Shown here piece by piece: positions 44,811 to 54,493 of a stretch of DNA of 64,000 nucleotides. How positions within the stretch are numbered: the first letter of the stretch is position 1; each line of letters opens with the position of its first letter. The notes under the pieces were generated by a model, which worked only from the letters and a program-made list of their open reading frames with translations, was not told the DNA's origin and did not search any database. The stretch is from an uncultured Flavobacteriales bacterium (lineage in GTDB: Bacteria > Bacteroidota > Bacteroidia > Flavobacteriales > BACL11). The stretch spans positions 558,001 through 622,000 of the forward strand of contig CALSUJ010000001.1 of NCBI GenBank assembly GCA_943789505.1. The letters are read 5' to 3'. The translations under genes were made by a program, and so were the position numbers.

Positions 44811-46135
44811 TTAGGAAAATATTGGTTGTATTTTTACTATTATCTGTTTTTGTTTTGTCGGGTCAAACATTAAGTGATACTGTTTTTTTTGATGGAGATA
44901 TTTATGTAAAGCACATTGTTAAGGCTGGAGAATCACTTAAATCAATAGCTAATTTACATAAGGTTAAAACAGCTGATATTATTGATAATAATGAGATAGA
45001 AAAACGTCTGTATTATAAACAACTATTATACATTCCTATTTTTTATAATCAGCAAGAAAATAAGAATAACCCTTTTGATGCAAGCATTCTAAAACAAATT
45101 GAAAATTCTTCTGAACTAAAAGATACTTCAGTGTTAAATATTGCTTTGTTAATGCCCTATTTTTTGGTGAAGAATGACACCATGTTTAATAATTTTGAGG
45201 ATACTACAGGAATCCCTGATATTTATTATAAAGGTTCGGAGGTAGCTCTTTCTTTTCATGTTGGTGTGGGAATAGCACTTGATTCTTTACGTAATAAAGG
45301 GATGGATATCCGTTTACATACTTTTGATACCAATAAGGATACCTTAAAAGTACATCAAATTATGAATTCAAAGGCTTTGGAAAATATGGATATTATTATT
45401 GGGCCTTTGTTTGCTAATAATTTTAGGGTTTTATGTGAAAAATATGGAAATGATAGCACTAAAATATTAATTTCACCTCTCTCTAAAAATACTAGCAATG
45501 TAAGAAAATATAAATCCGTTTATCAGCTTTCCCCTTCTTTTCAAGTGCAGGAAAAGATCATTATGGATTATGTTTTAAAATACCATAAACAGGATAGGGT
45601 TATTGTACTTAATGAAAAAGGAAGTGAGGGGAAATCAGCATATATTAAAAATTTATTTCTTCAGCAGGAAAAAGAAGTAGAAACCTATACTATAGAATAT
45701 ACTAAGGTGGATTCTATCCGTAAAATATTTACAGAAAAACAAGTTGTAATTATTCCTTCAGAAAACAAAGCTTTTGTAAGTAAGATTCTTGGATCTATTG
45801 GAGGCTTGGACTCTACATCATTTGTTTTTGGTTTATATGATTGGAAAAAATATGATAATTTAGATATTCATAACCTAATGTTTTTGGATGTTAAATTCCC
45901 CGACCCTTATAGCTTTAGTATATTCAGTAATCATGATATTTCTTTTGTTAAATTATTTCAAAAAAAGTACAATACTAACCAAGCTAAATATACACATATT
46001 GCATATAATACTTTGATGCATTTTTGTTCTGATTTTTCTTTATTTAGATTTAAATATTTAAAAGATGGAGGTAAGATAAACACGTATTCACCTTTGCATC
46101 ACTATGTTGATTATGAGTTAGTTCCTGTAGAATAA
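44801..46135 (+). CDS. LysM protein with periplasmic binding-like domain
   Basis: 444 residues with a signal peptide (VLSGQ). LysM near residues 38-85 ([13 protein letters not shown], then Y-K-Q-L-L-Y-I-P) binds peptidoglycan. The rest resembles a type 1 periplasmic-binding fold (A-L-L-M-P-Y-F at ~110, [17 protein letters not shown]), as in LpoA-like activators of peptidoglycan synthases. The guaA-LysM order with overlap suggests it is co-transcribed. Likely periplasmic cell-wall work. Confidence 0.85.
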   Translation: MGIIRKILVVFLLLSVFVLSGQTLSDTVFFDGDIYVKHIVKAGESLKSIANLHKVKTADIIDNNEIEKRLYYKQLLYIPIFYNQQENKNNPFDASILKQIENSSELKDTSVLNIALLMPYFLVKNDTMFNNFEDTTGIPDIYYKGSEVALSFHVGVGIALDSLRNKGMDIRLHTFDTNKDTLKVHQIMNSKALENMDIIIGPLFANNFRVLCEKYGNDSTKILISPLSKNTSNVRKYKSVYQLSPSFQVQEKIIMDYVLKYHKQDRVIVLNEKGSEGKSAYIKNLFLQQEKEVETYTIEYTKVDSIRKIFTEKQVVIIPSENKAFVSKILGSIGGLDSTSFVFGLYDWKKYDNLDIHNLMFLDVKFPDPYSFSIFSNHDISFVKLFQKKYNTNQAKYTHIAYNTLMHFCSDFSLFRFKYLKDGGKINTYSPLHHYVDYELVPVE

Positions 46136-46190
46136 TTTCCGTTATTTAAAAATCAGTATACAGCATTCTAACTAAAATAAGACTGAATCG

Positions 46191-46218
46191 ATTATAGAAA
46201 CTATAATATTTTTTTTTC
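46191..46218 (+). terminator. Terminator after the guaA-LysM operon
   Basis: ATTATAG (46191-46197) and CTATAAT (46201-46207) pair around AAA and are followed by about nine T. Weak AT stem but a strong T-run, 55 bases after the LysM stop. Confidence 0.6.
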
Positions 46219-46266
46219 GTATAAAATTTAGTGAAGGAGATTATTTAGATCTTTACTAATATTATT

Positions 46267-47355
46267 TTGATGCGATTTTTAAAAATAGTTTTTTTACTTC
46301 TGTTTATTGTTTTTCAAAACAATACACAAGCTCAATGTGTTGGTTCACAGTCGGCATCTATGTCACCTGCGGGTCCTTATTCTGCAGGACAAGTTGTTAC
46401 AGTTACCTATACGTTAAGTAGTTTTACTCAGATAAATATTAATTGGATAATTGCTTTTGATATTGACTATGGAAATGGTTGGTCTTCAATTTCTCCTATT
46501 TCAGCTCCAGGAAACCCTGGAGGTTCTGGAGGTTCATGGATATGGGATACCCAAAATACTTATCCAAGTGGATTAAATTATGGACCTGGGTATAGATTTC
46601 AAAATAATGGGAATGCTAATTGGGGAACTTCTTCAACTGGACCCTTTACATTAAGTTTTCAGTTAGTAGTAGGAAATTCTTGTACTCCTCAAGATTTATC
46701 AATTGACTTAAGTGTTATTGGTGATTGTCAAACAGGAGGTTGGAATAATGGGTCTTGTTGTTCTGTAGTGCCTTATTCTGTTTATTCTGGAAATTCATTA
46801 TTTTCAAATCCTTCTGTCGTTGCAGGATTAAATCAAACAATTTGTAATGGAGGGATTCCTATGCCTTTAACAGCAACTAGCATTAGTATTGGTACATATA
46901 GTTGGTCGCCACCTTCTGCATTTACAAATCCAAATTTGCAAAATCCTAGTTTTAATTCAGGGATAAATACAACTACAGTGTATACAGTAACCTTTACTGA
47001 TGCAAATGCCTGTATCAATACTGATAATGTGACTATTACAGTTAATCCTGTTCCTTCAGTTACGATTTTAGCACTACCTAATCCTGCTTGCTTTGGAGAT
47101 AATATTGTTTTAACAGCTACAACATCTATTCCTGTAAGTAAATATAGATTCCAATATAATACAGGTACTAATTGGAACAATCTAACTATTCCATTATGGG
47201 GTGTAAATAACCCTGTAATATATAATAATATATCGCAATCAACAGATTTTAGAGTAAAAGTCAGAGAAGCTAATGGCTGCAATGCTAGTAGTTGGTCACA
47301 AGTAATAACCGTGCCAATTGTAACTTTTAATACTCTTCCAATTTGGCACAATTAA
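46267..47355 (+). CDS. SprB-like secreted protein with C-terminal PIWHN
   Basis: 362 residues with a signal peptide (TQAQ). The N-terminal half is Gly/Ser/Asn-rich and looks like a GEVED-less beta domain (W-I-I-A-F-D-I-D-Y-G-N-G-W); the C-terminal half has Ig/PKD-like SprB-type repeats (A-G-L-N-Q-T-I-C-N-G-G, Y-T-V-T-F-T-D-A-N-A-C, V-T-I-T-V-N-P-V-P). There is no type A or B sorting domain; it ends L-P-I-W-H-N. The next gene ends G-P-I-F-H-N. Likely an adhesin subunit exported with the type B protein at 49145. Confidence 0.75.
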   Translation: MMRFLKIVFLLLFIVFQNNTQAQCVGSQSASMSPAGPYSAGQVVTVTYTLSSFTQININWIIAFDIDYGNGWSSISPISAPGNPGGSGGSWIWDTQNTYPSGLNYGPGYRFQNNGNANWGTSSTGPFTLSFQLVVGNSCTPQDLSIDLSVIGDCQTGGWNNGSCCSVVPYSVYSGNSLFSNPSVVAGLNQTICNGGIPMPLTATSISIGTYSWSPPSAFTNPNLQNPSFNSGINTTTVYTVTFTDANACINTDNVTITVNPVPSVTILALPNPACFGDNIVLTATTSIPVSKYRFQYNTGTNWNNLTIPLWGVNNPVIYNNISQSTDFRVKVREANGCNASSWSQVITVPIVTFNTLPIWHN

Positions 47356-47401
47356 AATAACAATAAATAACTAAAATTAATTAATTAAAAATGTTAAGGT
47401 C

Positions 47402-49138
47402 ATGAAAACAAAAACAAAACAAAAAATTTTAAAAGTACTTGCTATATGCATACTATTTTTAGGCAACAGCCATTTGATGGCTCAAGTTTCTCAAACGCTT
47501 ACGCAAACGGTATGTGCAAACTCTCTTGCTGAACCTTATTTGATTAATCCTCCTTCTTCTGGATCAATCTATAATTGGACATTAAGTGGAGGTGGTACTA
47601 TTACTCCTGTATCAACATCAAATTCTATTACTATTGATTGGGGGGCAATAGCTGGTGGTCCTCATATTTTAGAAGTGATAGAATCTAATGGGGGCTGTTC
47701 TAGTGCCTTAGTTACATTAGATATTACCATAGTTGATGGTCCTACAGCAACTGCAGGACCAAATGGTGATGTTTGTGTTGGAGATATTTATTCATTATCT
47801 TCAGCTACAGCTACAAATCAGGTGTCAGTACTATGGACTGCACCATTCAGGTGATGGAACATTTACAAATGCGTCTTCAGTTAATCCCTGATTATACTCC
47901 AGGACCTAATGATATAGCTGCAGGAACAGTAGATTTAACACTGACATCAACAGGTTCAGGCCCTGCGGGTTCTTCATGTTCTACTAATAGTTCTACACTT
48001 ACTCTTACTATTCATCCAGTTCCTACCGCAAGTGCTGGATCTAATGATAATGTATGTGCAGGAAATAATTACACATTATCGGGGAGTTCAACTAATGGAG
48101 CAGGGGTTTGGACAACATCAGGAGATGGAACATTTAATAATATACCTTCTGCTAATACTGATTATACTCCAGGATCTACTGATATATTAAATGGAACTGT
48201 AGTGTTAACATGGACAGTAACAGGAACGGCGCCTATTTCTTTAGCTTGTAATAGTGCTCAATAGTTCAATGACACTAACTATAGATGCTTCCCCGATAGC
48301 AACTGCAGGACCAAATGGTGATGTTTGTGTTGGAGATATTTATTCATTATCTTCAGCTACAGCTACAAATCAGGTGTCAGTACTATGGACTCACCTTCAG
48401 GAGATGGTACATTTACAAATGCGTCTTCAGTTAATACCCTGATTATATTCCAGGACCTAATGATATAGCTGCAGGAACTGTAGATTTAACACTGACATCA
48501 ACAGGTTCAGGCCCTGCAGGTTCTTCATGTGCCACAAATAGTTCTAGCTCTTAACTCTTACTATTCATCCAGTTCCTACAGCAATCGCTGGATCTAATGA
48601 TAATGTATGTGCAGGAGATAATTATACATTATCTGGAAGTTCAACTAATGGAACAGGGGTTTGGACAACATCAGGAGATGGAACATTTACAAATGCATCT
48701 TCTGCTACAAGTGACTATACACCAGGAGCCAATGATATATTAAATGGTACTTTAGTGTTAACATGGACAGTAACAGGAACTGCACCTATTGCTTTAGCTT
48801 GTAATAGTGTAACTAATTCAATAATACTAACCATTATACCTGCTCCTACAGTTTTTGCAGGAGGAAATGCTACTATTTGTGAAAATAATCCTTATTCATT
48901 ATCTGCAGCTACAGCTACAAATCAGATTTCAGTCCTATGGACAACATCAGGTGATGGAGCACTTACAAATGCATCTTCACTTAATCCTGATTATATCCCT
49001 GGAGCGAATGATATATTAGCTGGAACAGTAGATTTATCGCTTACAGTAACTGGTAATTCTCCATGTTTATCTATTTCTAGTACAATGATATTAACGGTTA
49101 TACCAAATCCAACACCAGGACCAATTTTTCATAACTAG
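47402..49138 (+). pseudogene. Repeat-rich SprB-like adhesin, frame broken in its repeats
   Basis: Starts M-K-T-K-T-K-Q-K, with a hydrophobic signal segment (LAICILFLGNSHLMAQ). Restored, it is about 575 residues of alternating ~90-residue modules (C-V-G-D-I-Y-S-L-S-S-A and C-A-G-N-N-Y-T-L-S-G-S), each with G-D-G-x-[FL]-T-N-A-S-S and D-Y-[TI]-P-G, ending G-P-I-F-H-N. The frame is 2 up to 47,840; 1 up to 48,264; 2 to about 48,400; 3 to about 48,545; then 2 again from 48,548 to 49,138. At least five indels are needed. All lie in a tandem DNA repeat, where assembly error is likely, but real decay or recombination is possible. Confidence 0.7.
47746..48849 (+). repeat. ~552-bp direct tandem repeat, two copies plus a partial third
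   Basis: The sequence from AGCAACTGCAGGACC at 47746 recurs at 48298, an offset of 552 bases, with near identity over most of the length. A more diverged third copy begins near 48,858 and runs to the gene end. Each copy encodes two adhesin modules. Confidence 0.8.
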
Positions 49139-49144
49139 AAATTA

Positions 49145-50425
49145 ATGAGTAAATTAGAAGTTATCATATTATTCCTTTTTGCATTTGCTACACAAGTTGT
49201 TGCACAAAATACTGCGCATCTATGTGTAGGTGATAATCGTAACTTTATAGTGCCTAATAATCCAACATCTTTAGCTTATAATTGGCAAGTTAGTGACCCT
49301 ACTTTAGCAACTATTGATTCTGGTAACGGAACACATCATATTTTAATTGACCTTAACAATACAGGTGTGTTTCAATTACTAGTTGAAGAAATAGATGCAA
49401 ATGGGTGTAGTGGATATGATAGTATCTTAGTGCACATTCATGATTTACCACAACCTAATATTTTTGCTTCAGGACTTATCTCTTTTTGTGAAGGAGATAG
49501 TGTCCTACTACAAGTAGATTCAATCTACAGTTCATTTTTATGGAATAATAATTCATCCTCAATTTATCATTATGCCGATACAACAGCTAATTATTTTGTA
49601 AATGTAACTGATACGAATGGCTGTAGTAATAGGAGTAATATAATTAATGTTGATGTGAATCCTAATCCTAAAGCTGATTTTATAGTGGATGGAATTTGTG
49701 TAAATACATCCAGTAAGTTGCTGAATACTTCCACAGTTAGTATGGGTCATATTGTGTCAAGTATTTGGTATTTAGGAAATGGAGAGCTAGTAAATGGAGA
49801 TAGTTTATTGCATACCTATAATTTTGTTGGGGATTATTTTACCGAACTGTTTGTTACTTCTAATTATGGTTGTATCGATTCAATAGGAAAGTTCTATTCT
49901 ATTTATATTAACCCTATTGCTAGTTTTGAATATACTCCTTTTACAGTTTCTACTTTACAGCCAGAAATGAATTTTATAGCGAATTCAGCTAATTATAACT
50001 CTTTTTTTTGGGATTTTGGTGATTCAATTTATAGTTATATTTCTTCACCTATACATGAGTTTGATGCATCAGGGACCTATGATGTTTGGTTAACAGTAAC
50101 TGATAGTAACCAGTGTATTGATTCGGTGATGCATAGGATTACTATGTATTATGATTTTGTATTGTATATGCCTTCTGCTTTCACGCCAAATGATGATGGA
50201 GATAATGATCAGTTTGGACCCCAAGGCTTAAGAATGGAGAAGTATAAATCTTATTCATTTTATATTTATAACCAATGGGGAGAGATAATTTTTGAAACAG
50301 AAGATATTAATGAGTGGTGGGATGGTGCTGATAGTCAGCATGGATCGTATGCTTGGGCTATTGTAATCGTTGATGAACTAGGTGCGAAACGTAAAAAAGT
50401 TGGAACCATACTATTGATTAAATAA
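49145..50425 (+). CDS. PKD-domain surface protein with T9SS type B (gliding-motility-associated) C-terminal domain
   Basis: 426 residues with a signal peptide (TQVVAQ). Several Ig/PKD-like beta domains (F-F-W-D-F-G-D-S-I-Y near 285 is a PKD motif; H-E-F-D-A-S-G-T-Y-D-V-W-L-T-V). The last ~90 residues are the CHU_C/type B domain: Y-M-P-S-A-F-T-P-N-D-D-G-D-N-D near 341, Y-N-Q-W-G-E-I-I-F-E-T and W-W-D-G, ending L-L-I-K. Type B cargo such as SprB is exported by T9SS and attached in gliding or adhesion. Third gene of the adhesin locus; it abuts the convergent lolA with no gap. Confidence 0.9.
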   Translation: MSKLEVIILFLFAFATQVVAQNTAHLCVGDNRNFIVPNNPTSLAYNWQVSDPTLATIDSGNGTHHILIDLNNTGVFQLLVEEIDANGCSGYDSILVHIHDLPQPNIFASGLISFCEGDSVLLQVDSIYSSFLWNNNSSSIYHYADTTANYFVNVTDTNGCSNRSNIINVDVNPNPKADFIVDGICVNTSSKLLNTSTVSMGHIVSSIWYLGNGELVNGDSLLHTYNFVGDYFTELFVTSNYGCIDSIGKFYSIYINPIASFEYTPFTVSTLQPEMNFIANSANYNSFFWDFGDSIYSYISSPIHEFDASGTYDVWLTVTDSNQCIDSVMHRITMYYDFVLYMPSAFTPNDDGDNDQFGPQGLRMEKYKSYSFYIYNQWGEIIFETEDINEWWDGADSQHGSYAWAIVIVDELGAKRKKVGTILLIK

Positions 50426-51052
50426 TTACCTTAAATCAATTGCTTCAACTCCTGGGTAGTCAACAGTATTAAAAATAAAAGGAGCAATAGCAGTATTGCT
50501 TTTGAAATTGGTTACTAAATAAGCGTATGTCCCTCCATTTTTATCGTGCATGGTAATCTTATGCAATTGGTTTTTGGCTGCATCTACTGCTAATGTAATT
50601 TTCATAAAAGCACCACTTTCTTCTGGGAATAAATCAATGATTTGCAGGCGCTTCCCTTTTTCAGCTTCAGCACCTACATAGTTGTATTTATAACCTTCTT
50701 CATAAATAGTGAATAGTTTGTTTGGACTCATGATCTGTTCTTCAGGATCATGCTCCATTATCTGTACCTCATTCATGTCAGCTAAATAAATCCATTGGCT
50801 CTCTCCATCATTAATGATGATTTGGTCCTCCATTTCTAATCTGAACATTTCCTCTTGCAACACTAAAATTCCTTTTTGTTTTTCATTTATGTTCTGATTT
50901 TTGTTTTCAAAAATAAAATCAAAATCAACGGTCATGTTTTTGTATGATTTTGTGGTTGAACTTAATCTGTCAAGTACATCTTTGGCTACTTGGTCCTGAG
51001 CAAAAAGGGTAGTGCCGAAGGCAATTAAAAGGGTAGTGAATAATTTAGTCAT
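50426..51052 (-). CDS. lolA: LolA-like outer-membrane lipoprotein carrier
   Basis: 208 residues with a signal peptide (TTLFAQ). The body is the LolA half-barrel: V-D-F-D-F-I-F-E-N-K, G-I-L-V-L-Q-E-E-M-F-R-L-E, W-I-Y-L-A-D-M-N-E-V-Q-I and a hydrophobic C-terminal part (F-I-F-N-T-V-D-Y-P-G). It shuttles lipoproteins across the periplasm. Its start overlaps the ftsK stop by 8 bases; the ftsK-lolA pair is common in bacteria. Confidence 0.9.
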   Translation of the reverse strand: MTKLFTTLLIAFGTTLFAQDQVAKDVLDRLSSTTKSYKNMTVDFDFIFENKNQNINEKQKGILVLQEEMFRLEMEDQIIINDGESQWIYLADMNEVQIMEHDPEEQIMSPNKLFTIYEEGYKYNYVGAEAEKGKRLQIIDLFPEESGAFMKITLAVDAAKNQLHKITMHDKNGGTYAYLVTNFKSNTAIAPFIFNTVDYPGVEAIDLR

Positions 51053-53438
51053 TGCTATTTAATTTTTTTAATAATTCTTCTAATTCCATTTCATCTCTAA
51101 CCAGAACTTTCCGGGCTTTACTGCCTTCAAATGGCCCTACTATTCCTGCTGCTTCTAGTTGGTCAATAATTCTTCCTGCTCTGTTGTATCCAAGTCGGAG
51201 TTTCCTTTGTATTAATGATGTTGATCCTGATTGATGTTGCACTAACACCAAAGCTGCTTCATCAAACATAGCGTCTTTGTCTTCTAGGTCAGCTTTACCT
51301 CCTACAGCTTCTGCCTCTCCTTCATATTCTGGTAACATATAAGGTTGCGGATAAGCTCTTTGTGAACCAATAAACTCACAGATTTTTTCTACTTCTGGAG
51401 TGTCAATAAAGGCACATTGTAAACGTGTTAAATCACTTCCTGTGGAAATAAGCATATCTCCCATGCCGATTAATTGTTCAGCTCCTTTGCTGTCCATAAT
51501 TGTTCTGGAATCAATAGCTGAGGTAACTTTAAAGGCTACCCTTGCTGGGAAATTGGCTTTTATCATTCCAGTAATAACATTAACGGACGGTCTTTGTGTG
51601 GCAACTATTAAATGAATACCGATAGCACGAGCAAGTTGTGCTAAGCGAGCAATTGGAGTTTCAATTTCTTTTCCTGCAGTCATGATTAAATCAGCAAATT
51701 CATCAATCACCAAAACGATATAAGGTAAGTACCTGTGTCCATCATTAGGATTTAATCTTCTGCTGATAAATTTAGCATTGTATTCTTTGATGTTACGGCA
51801 TTGTGCTTGTTTACAAAGCTCATATCGATCATCCATTTCAATACACAAAGAATTTACAGTATTTACTACCTTTTTGGTATCAGTAATTATAGCCTCTCCA
51901 TCATCAGGTAGTTTTGCTAAGTAATGTCTTTCAATTTTGTTGAACAGGGTGAGCTCAACTTTCTTAGGATCAACTAATACAAATTTTACTTGAGACGGAT
52001 GTTTCTTGTATAATAAAGAAGCTAGTATTGCATTCAGTCCTACTGATTTCCCTTGTCCAGTTGCACCAGCCATAAGTAGATGGGGCATCTTTGCCAAATC
52101 CACCACAAAGGTTTCGTTAGAAATAGTTTTCCCAAAAGCAATAGGTAGTTCCATGTTACAATTTTGAAATTTTTCTGATTTCAAAACTTCTAGCATAGAA
52201 ACTGTATTTTTCTTAGCATTTGGAACTTCAATGCCAATGGTTCCTCTACCTGGAATAGGAGCAATAATACGTATCCCTTCAGCAGCTAAACTTAGGGCAA
52301 TATCATCTTCTAAATTTTTAATTTTTGAAATTCTAATTCCTGCTTCTGGTATAATTTCATATAGGGTAATGGTTGGTCCTACTGTGGCGGAAATAGAAGA
52401 AATCCCAATTTTATAATGGCCTAAAGTCTCAACAATTCTATTTTTGTTGTTTTCAAGTTCATCTTTATCAATTTCAATTTTACTTGCTCCATAGTCATTC
52501 AATAAATCCATTGCTGGCATTTTGAATTGTGAAAGTTCAAGAGTAGGATCAAAATCACCAAGTTCTTTTAATTTCTTTTCAATTTCAGTTTCACTGAGAG
52601 TTTCTTCATCAGTAGTTTCGGTTACTTCAAGCCCTAATCCTTCTTCTTTTAATATTGATTCTACTTTTCCCTCTCCTTTTGGTTTTACTAAAGTTGGTTC
52701 TGCCGATAAAGGAATGTGTTCAGTTTCTGTAAGTGTTTCTAAAGTCTTTTCTACCATTACTGGTGAGGTTGGATTTTCCCCAAAATTTGTTCTTAGTACT
52801 GGTTCAATATTTTCTTGTTTTACGGCTCTTTTATTTGGTTTTATTTTAGCAATAAAGGCTTTAATCTTATCGGTATCAATGTCAAAAGATATAGCAATAT
52901 AAACGATTGAAATAGTAATTAGTAAAAGTGAAGTCCCTAGATTTCCAATTGCTGAACTCATTAGTTCATTGGTATAAATTCCAATACCACCTGCTGTAAT
53001 TGTACCGCCAAAAAAGTGACGAATAAATATTGGAATTATTAACATTCCAAGTATTCCGTTAAAAATAAAAGAGCTAAGCGAATATTTTTTAAGGCCAAGT
53101 ATTTTTAAACCTGCTAACAAACTAAATAAAGGAATGAAAAAGGCAGCAAGTCCAAACCATAACTTAACAAACAGGTTAGCAATGTATGCCCCCAGCCCTC
53201 CAATAGAGTTATTAATTTTCTTATCTGTAATGATATCCGATAAATCTTTTCCTGAAACTAAACTATCATCTGATTGCCACTGAAAAAAGAAAGAAACAAA
53301 AGCGATAAGTAAGTATAGGGAGGTGAGAATTAAAACAGCAGCAAATATCTTCTGATTATTTTGATCTTTAAAAGGCGCTATTATTGCATTAAATTTAAAG
53401 GACTTAGCGGGTTTTAATTTTAAATTCTTTTTTGTCAT
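51045..53438 (-). CDS. ftsK: DNA translocase FtsK
   Basis: 797 residues from the ATG at 53438 (M-T-K-K-N-L-K-L-K-P); an upstream in-frame ATG at 53474 lies before the predicted transcript start. N-terminal four-helix membrane domain, an acidic Thr/Glu linker (about 210-300), then the motor: Walker A A-G-A-T-G-Q-G-K-S-V near residue 455, Walker B V-L-V-I-D-E-F-A-D-L and R-P-S-V-N-V-I-T. The C-terminal gamma winged-helix domain (L-R-L-G-Y-N-R-A-G-R) reads polar DNA sequences to bring chromosome dimers to dif/XerCD. Coupled to lolA. Confidence 0.95.
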   Translation of the reverse strand: MTKKNLKLKPAKSFKFNAIIAPFKDQNNQKIFAAVLILTSLYLLIAFVSFFFQWQSDDSLVSGKDLSDIITDKKINNSIGGLGAYIANLFVKLWFGLAAFFIPLFSLLAGLKILGLKKYSLSSFIFNGILGMLIIPIFIRHFFGGTITAGGIGIYTNELMSSAIGNLGTSLLLITISIVYIAISFDIDTDKIKAFIAKIKPNKRAVKQENIEPVLRTNFGENPTSPVMVEKTLETLTETEHIPLSAEPTLVKPKGEGKVESILKEEGLGLEVTETTDEETLSETEIEKKLKELGDFDPTLELSQFKMPAMDLLNDYGASKIEIDKDELENNKNRIVETLGHYKIGISSISATVGPTITLYEIIPEAGIRISKIKNLEDDIALSLAAEGIRIIAPIPGRGTIGIEVPNAKKNTVSMLEVLKSEKFQNCNMELPIAFGKTISNETFVVDLAKMPHLLMAGATGQGKSVGLNAILASLLYKKHPSQVKFVLVDPKKVELTLFNKIERHYLAKLPDDGEAIITDTKKVVNTVNSLCIEMDDRYELCKQAQCRNIKEYNAKFISRRLNPNDGHRYLPYIVLVIDEFADLIMTAGKEIETPIARLAQLARAIGIHLIVATQRPSVNVITGMIKANFPARVAFKVTSAIDSRTIMDSKGAEQLIGMGDMLISTGSDLTRLQCAFIDTPEVEKICEFIGSQRAYPQPYMLPEYEGEAEAVGGKADLEDKDAMFDEAALVLVQHQSGSTSLIQRKLRLGYNRAGRIIDQLEAAGIVGPFEGSKARKVLVRDEMELEELLKKLNSND

Positions 53439-53446
53439 ATATTTTC

Positions 53447-53454
53447 CAAAAATA
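53447..53454 (-). promoter_or_regulatory. -7 promoter element (TATTTTTG) of ftsK
   Basis: TATTTTTG on the minus strand, fitting TAnnTTTG. A start 6 bases on leaves about 3 leader bases before the ATG at 53438. Confidence 0.35.
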
Positions 53455-53557
53455 CAAATTGATTTCAATAGCATTACTAGTAGATACTAAAATTTCCCCA
53501 CTAAATTGTTAATAAATGTTATTTGTGAAAACTAAGCCTTAAATGTTTTGAAAAAAT

Positions 53558-53565
53558 TAAATTTG
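53558..53565 (+). promoter_or_regulatory. -7 promoter element (TAAATTTG) of the amidinotransferase-family gene
   Basis: TAAATTTG fits TAnnTTTG; the start codons at 53575 and 53578 lie 10-13 bases later, so the leader is very short. It rules out an upstream TTG start at 53548. Confidence 0.45.
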
Positions 53566-53574
53566 CAGGCAATT

Positions 53575-54489
53575 ATGATGAAGATAAATATAGAAAACGA
53601 ATCAAGTAAACTTAAGGCTGTTTTGGTAGGTATTGCTAATGATTTTGGAGGTACACCTAAGGATGAGGAGTGTTATGATCCTAAATCGAGAGCACATGTT
53701 ATTGCTGGAACTTTTCCTACTAATGAAGTATGTGTGAAGGAGATGAATGCTTTAGTTACTGTATTTGAAAAATATAATGTAAAGGTATTTAGGCCAAAAA
53801 ATATTAAGGGCTTAAACCAAATTTTTTCTCGTGATATAGCTTTTGCAATTGAGGATAAATTAGTCATCCCTAATATAATTGAAGATAGAAAAGAAGAAGC
53901 AGATGCAATTGAAGAAGTGATACTTGAAATTGCAAAAGAGGATATTATTAAAATGCCTTTAAGTACTAGAGCAGAAGGAGGAGATGTGATGCCTTGGAAT
54001 GAGTGTGTTTTTGTTGGCTATTCTGAAAAGGAAGATTTTGAGAAATATACAGTTGCCAGAACGAACAAATCAGCACTTGATTTTTTAACTTTGATTTTTC
54101 CGAATAAAATAGTGAAAGGTTTTGAACTCAATAAATCTGATAATGACCCAAGAGAAAATGCTTTGCATTTGGACTGCTGTTTTCAACCGATAGGAAAGAA
54201 TATGGCTATTATTTATAAGGGAGGTTTTAAGCATTCAGCAGATGTCGAATTTCTAGTAAATTACTTTGGTGCTAAAAATATAATTGAAGTAAGCCAAGAA
54301 GAAATGTACAATATGAATTCGAATGTATTTTCAATTTCAGAAGAAGTGATAATTTCAGAAGAAGGATTTACAAGATTAAATACTGAATTAAGAAGGAGAG
54401 GGTTTACCGTAGAAGAAGTTCCTTATGCCGAAATAGCAAAAATGGAAGGGCTTTTAAGATGTTCAACAATGCCGTTAATTAGAGATTAG
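53575..54489 (+). CDS. Arginine deiminase/amidinotransferase-superfamily hydrolase (DDAH-like)
   Basis: 304 residues from the ATG at 53575 (another ATG follows immediately). The catalytic trio of guanidino-modifying enzymes is visible: E-G-G-D-V near residue 135, H in A-L-H-L-D near 200 and the nucleophile in L-R-C-S-T-M-P near the C-terminus. F-S-R-D-I-A-F is the substrate-binding FxRD motif. It acts on arginine or a methylated or otherwise substituted guanidine; the exact substrate cannot be told. The ctlX gene follows after 4 bases. Confidence 0.85.
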   Translation: MMKINIENESSKLKAVLVGIANDFGGTPKDEECYDPKSRAHVIAGTFPTNEVCVKEMNALVTVFEKYNVKVFRPKNIKGLNQIFSRDIAFAIEDKLVIPNIIEDRKEEADAIEEVILEIAKEDIIKMPLSTRAEGGDVMPWNECVFVGYSEKEDFEKYTVARTNKSALDFLTLIFPNKIVKGFELNKSDNDPRENALHLDCCFQPIGKNMAIIYKGGFKHSADVEFLVNYFGAKNIIEVSQEEMYNMNSNVFSISEEVIISEEGFTRLNTELRRRGFTVEEVPYAEIAKMEGLLRCSTMPLIRD

Positions 54490-54493
54490 ATAG

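Noticed and set aside
46833-47351. 172-codon open frame on the minus strand
   Set aside because: It lies wholly inside the plus-strand adhesin gene with signal peptide and repeat domains; the antisense protein has no recognisable features.
47746-49138. CRISPR-like array
   Set aside because: The units are about 552 bp, coding and tandem, with no short repeats separated by unique spacers.
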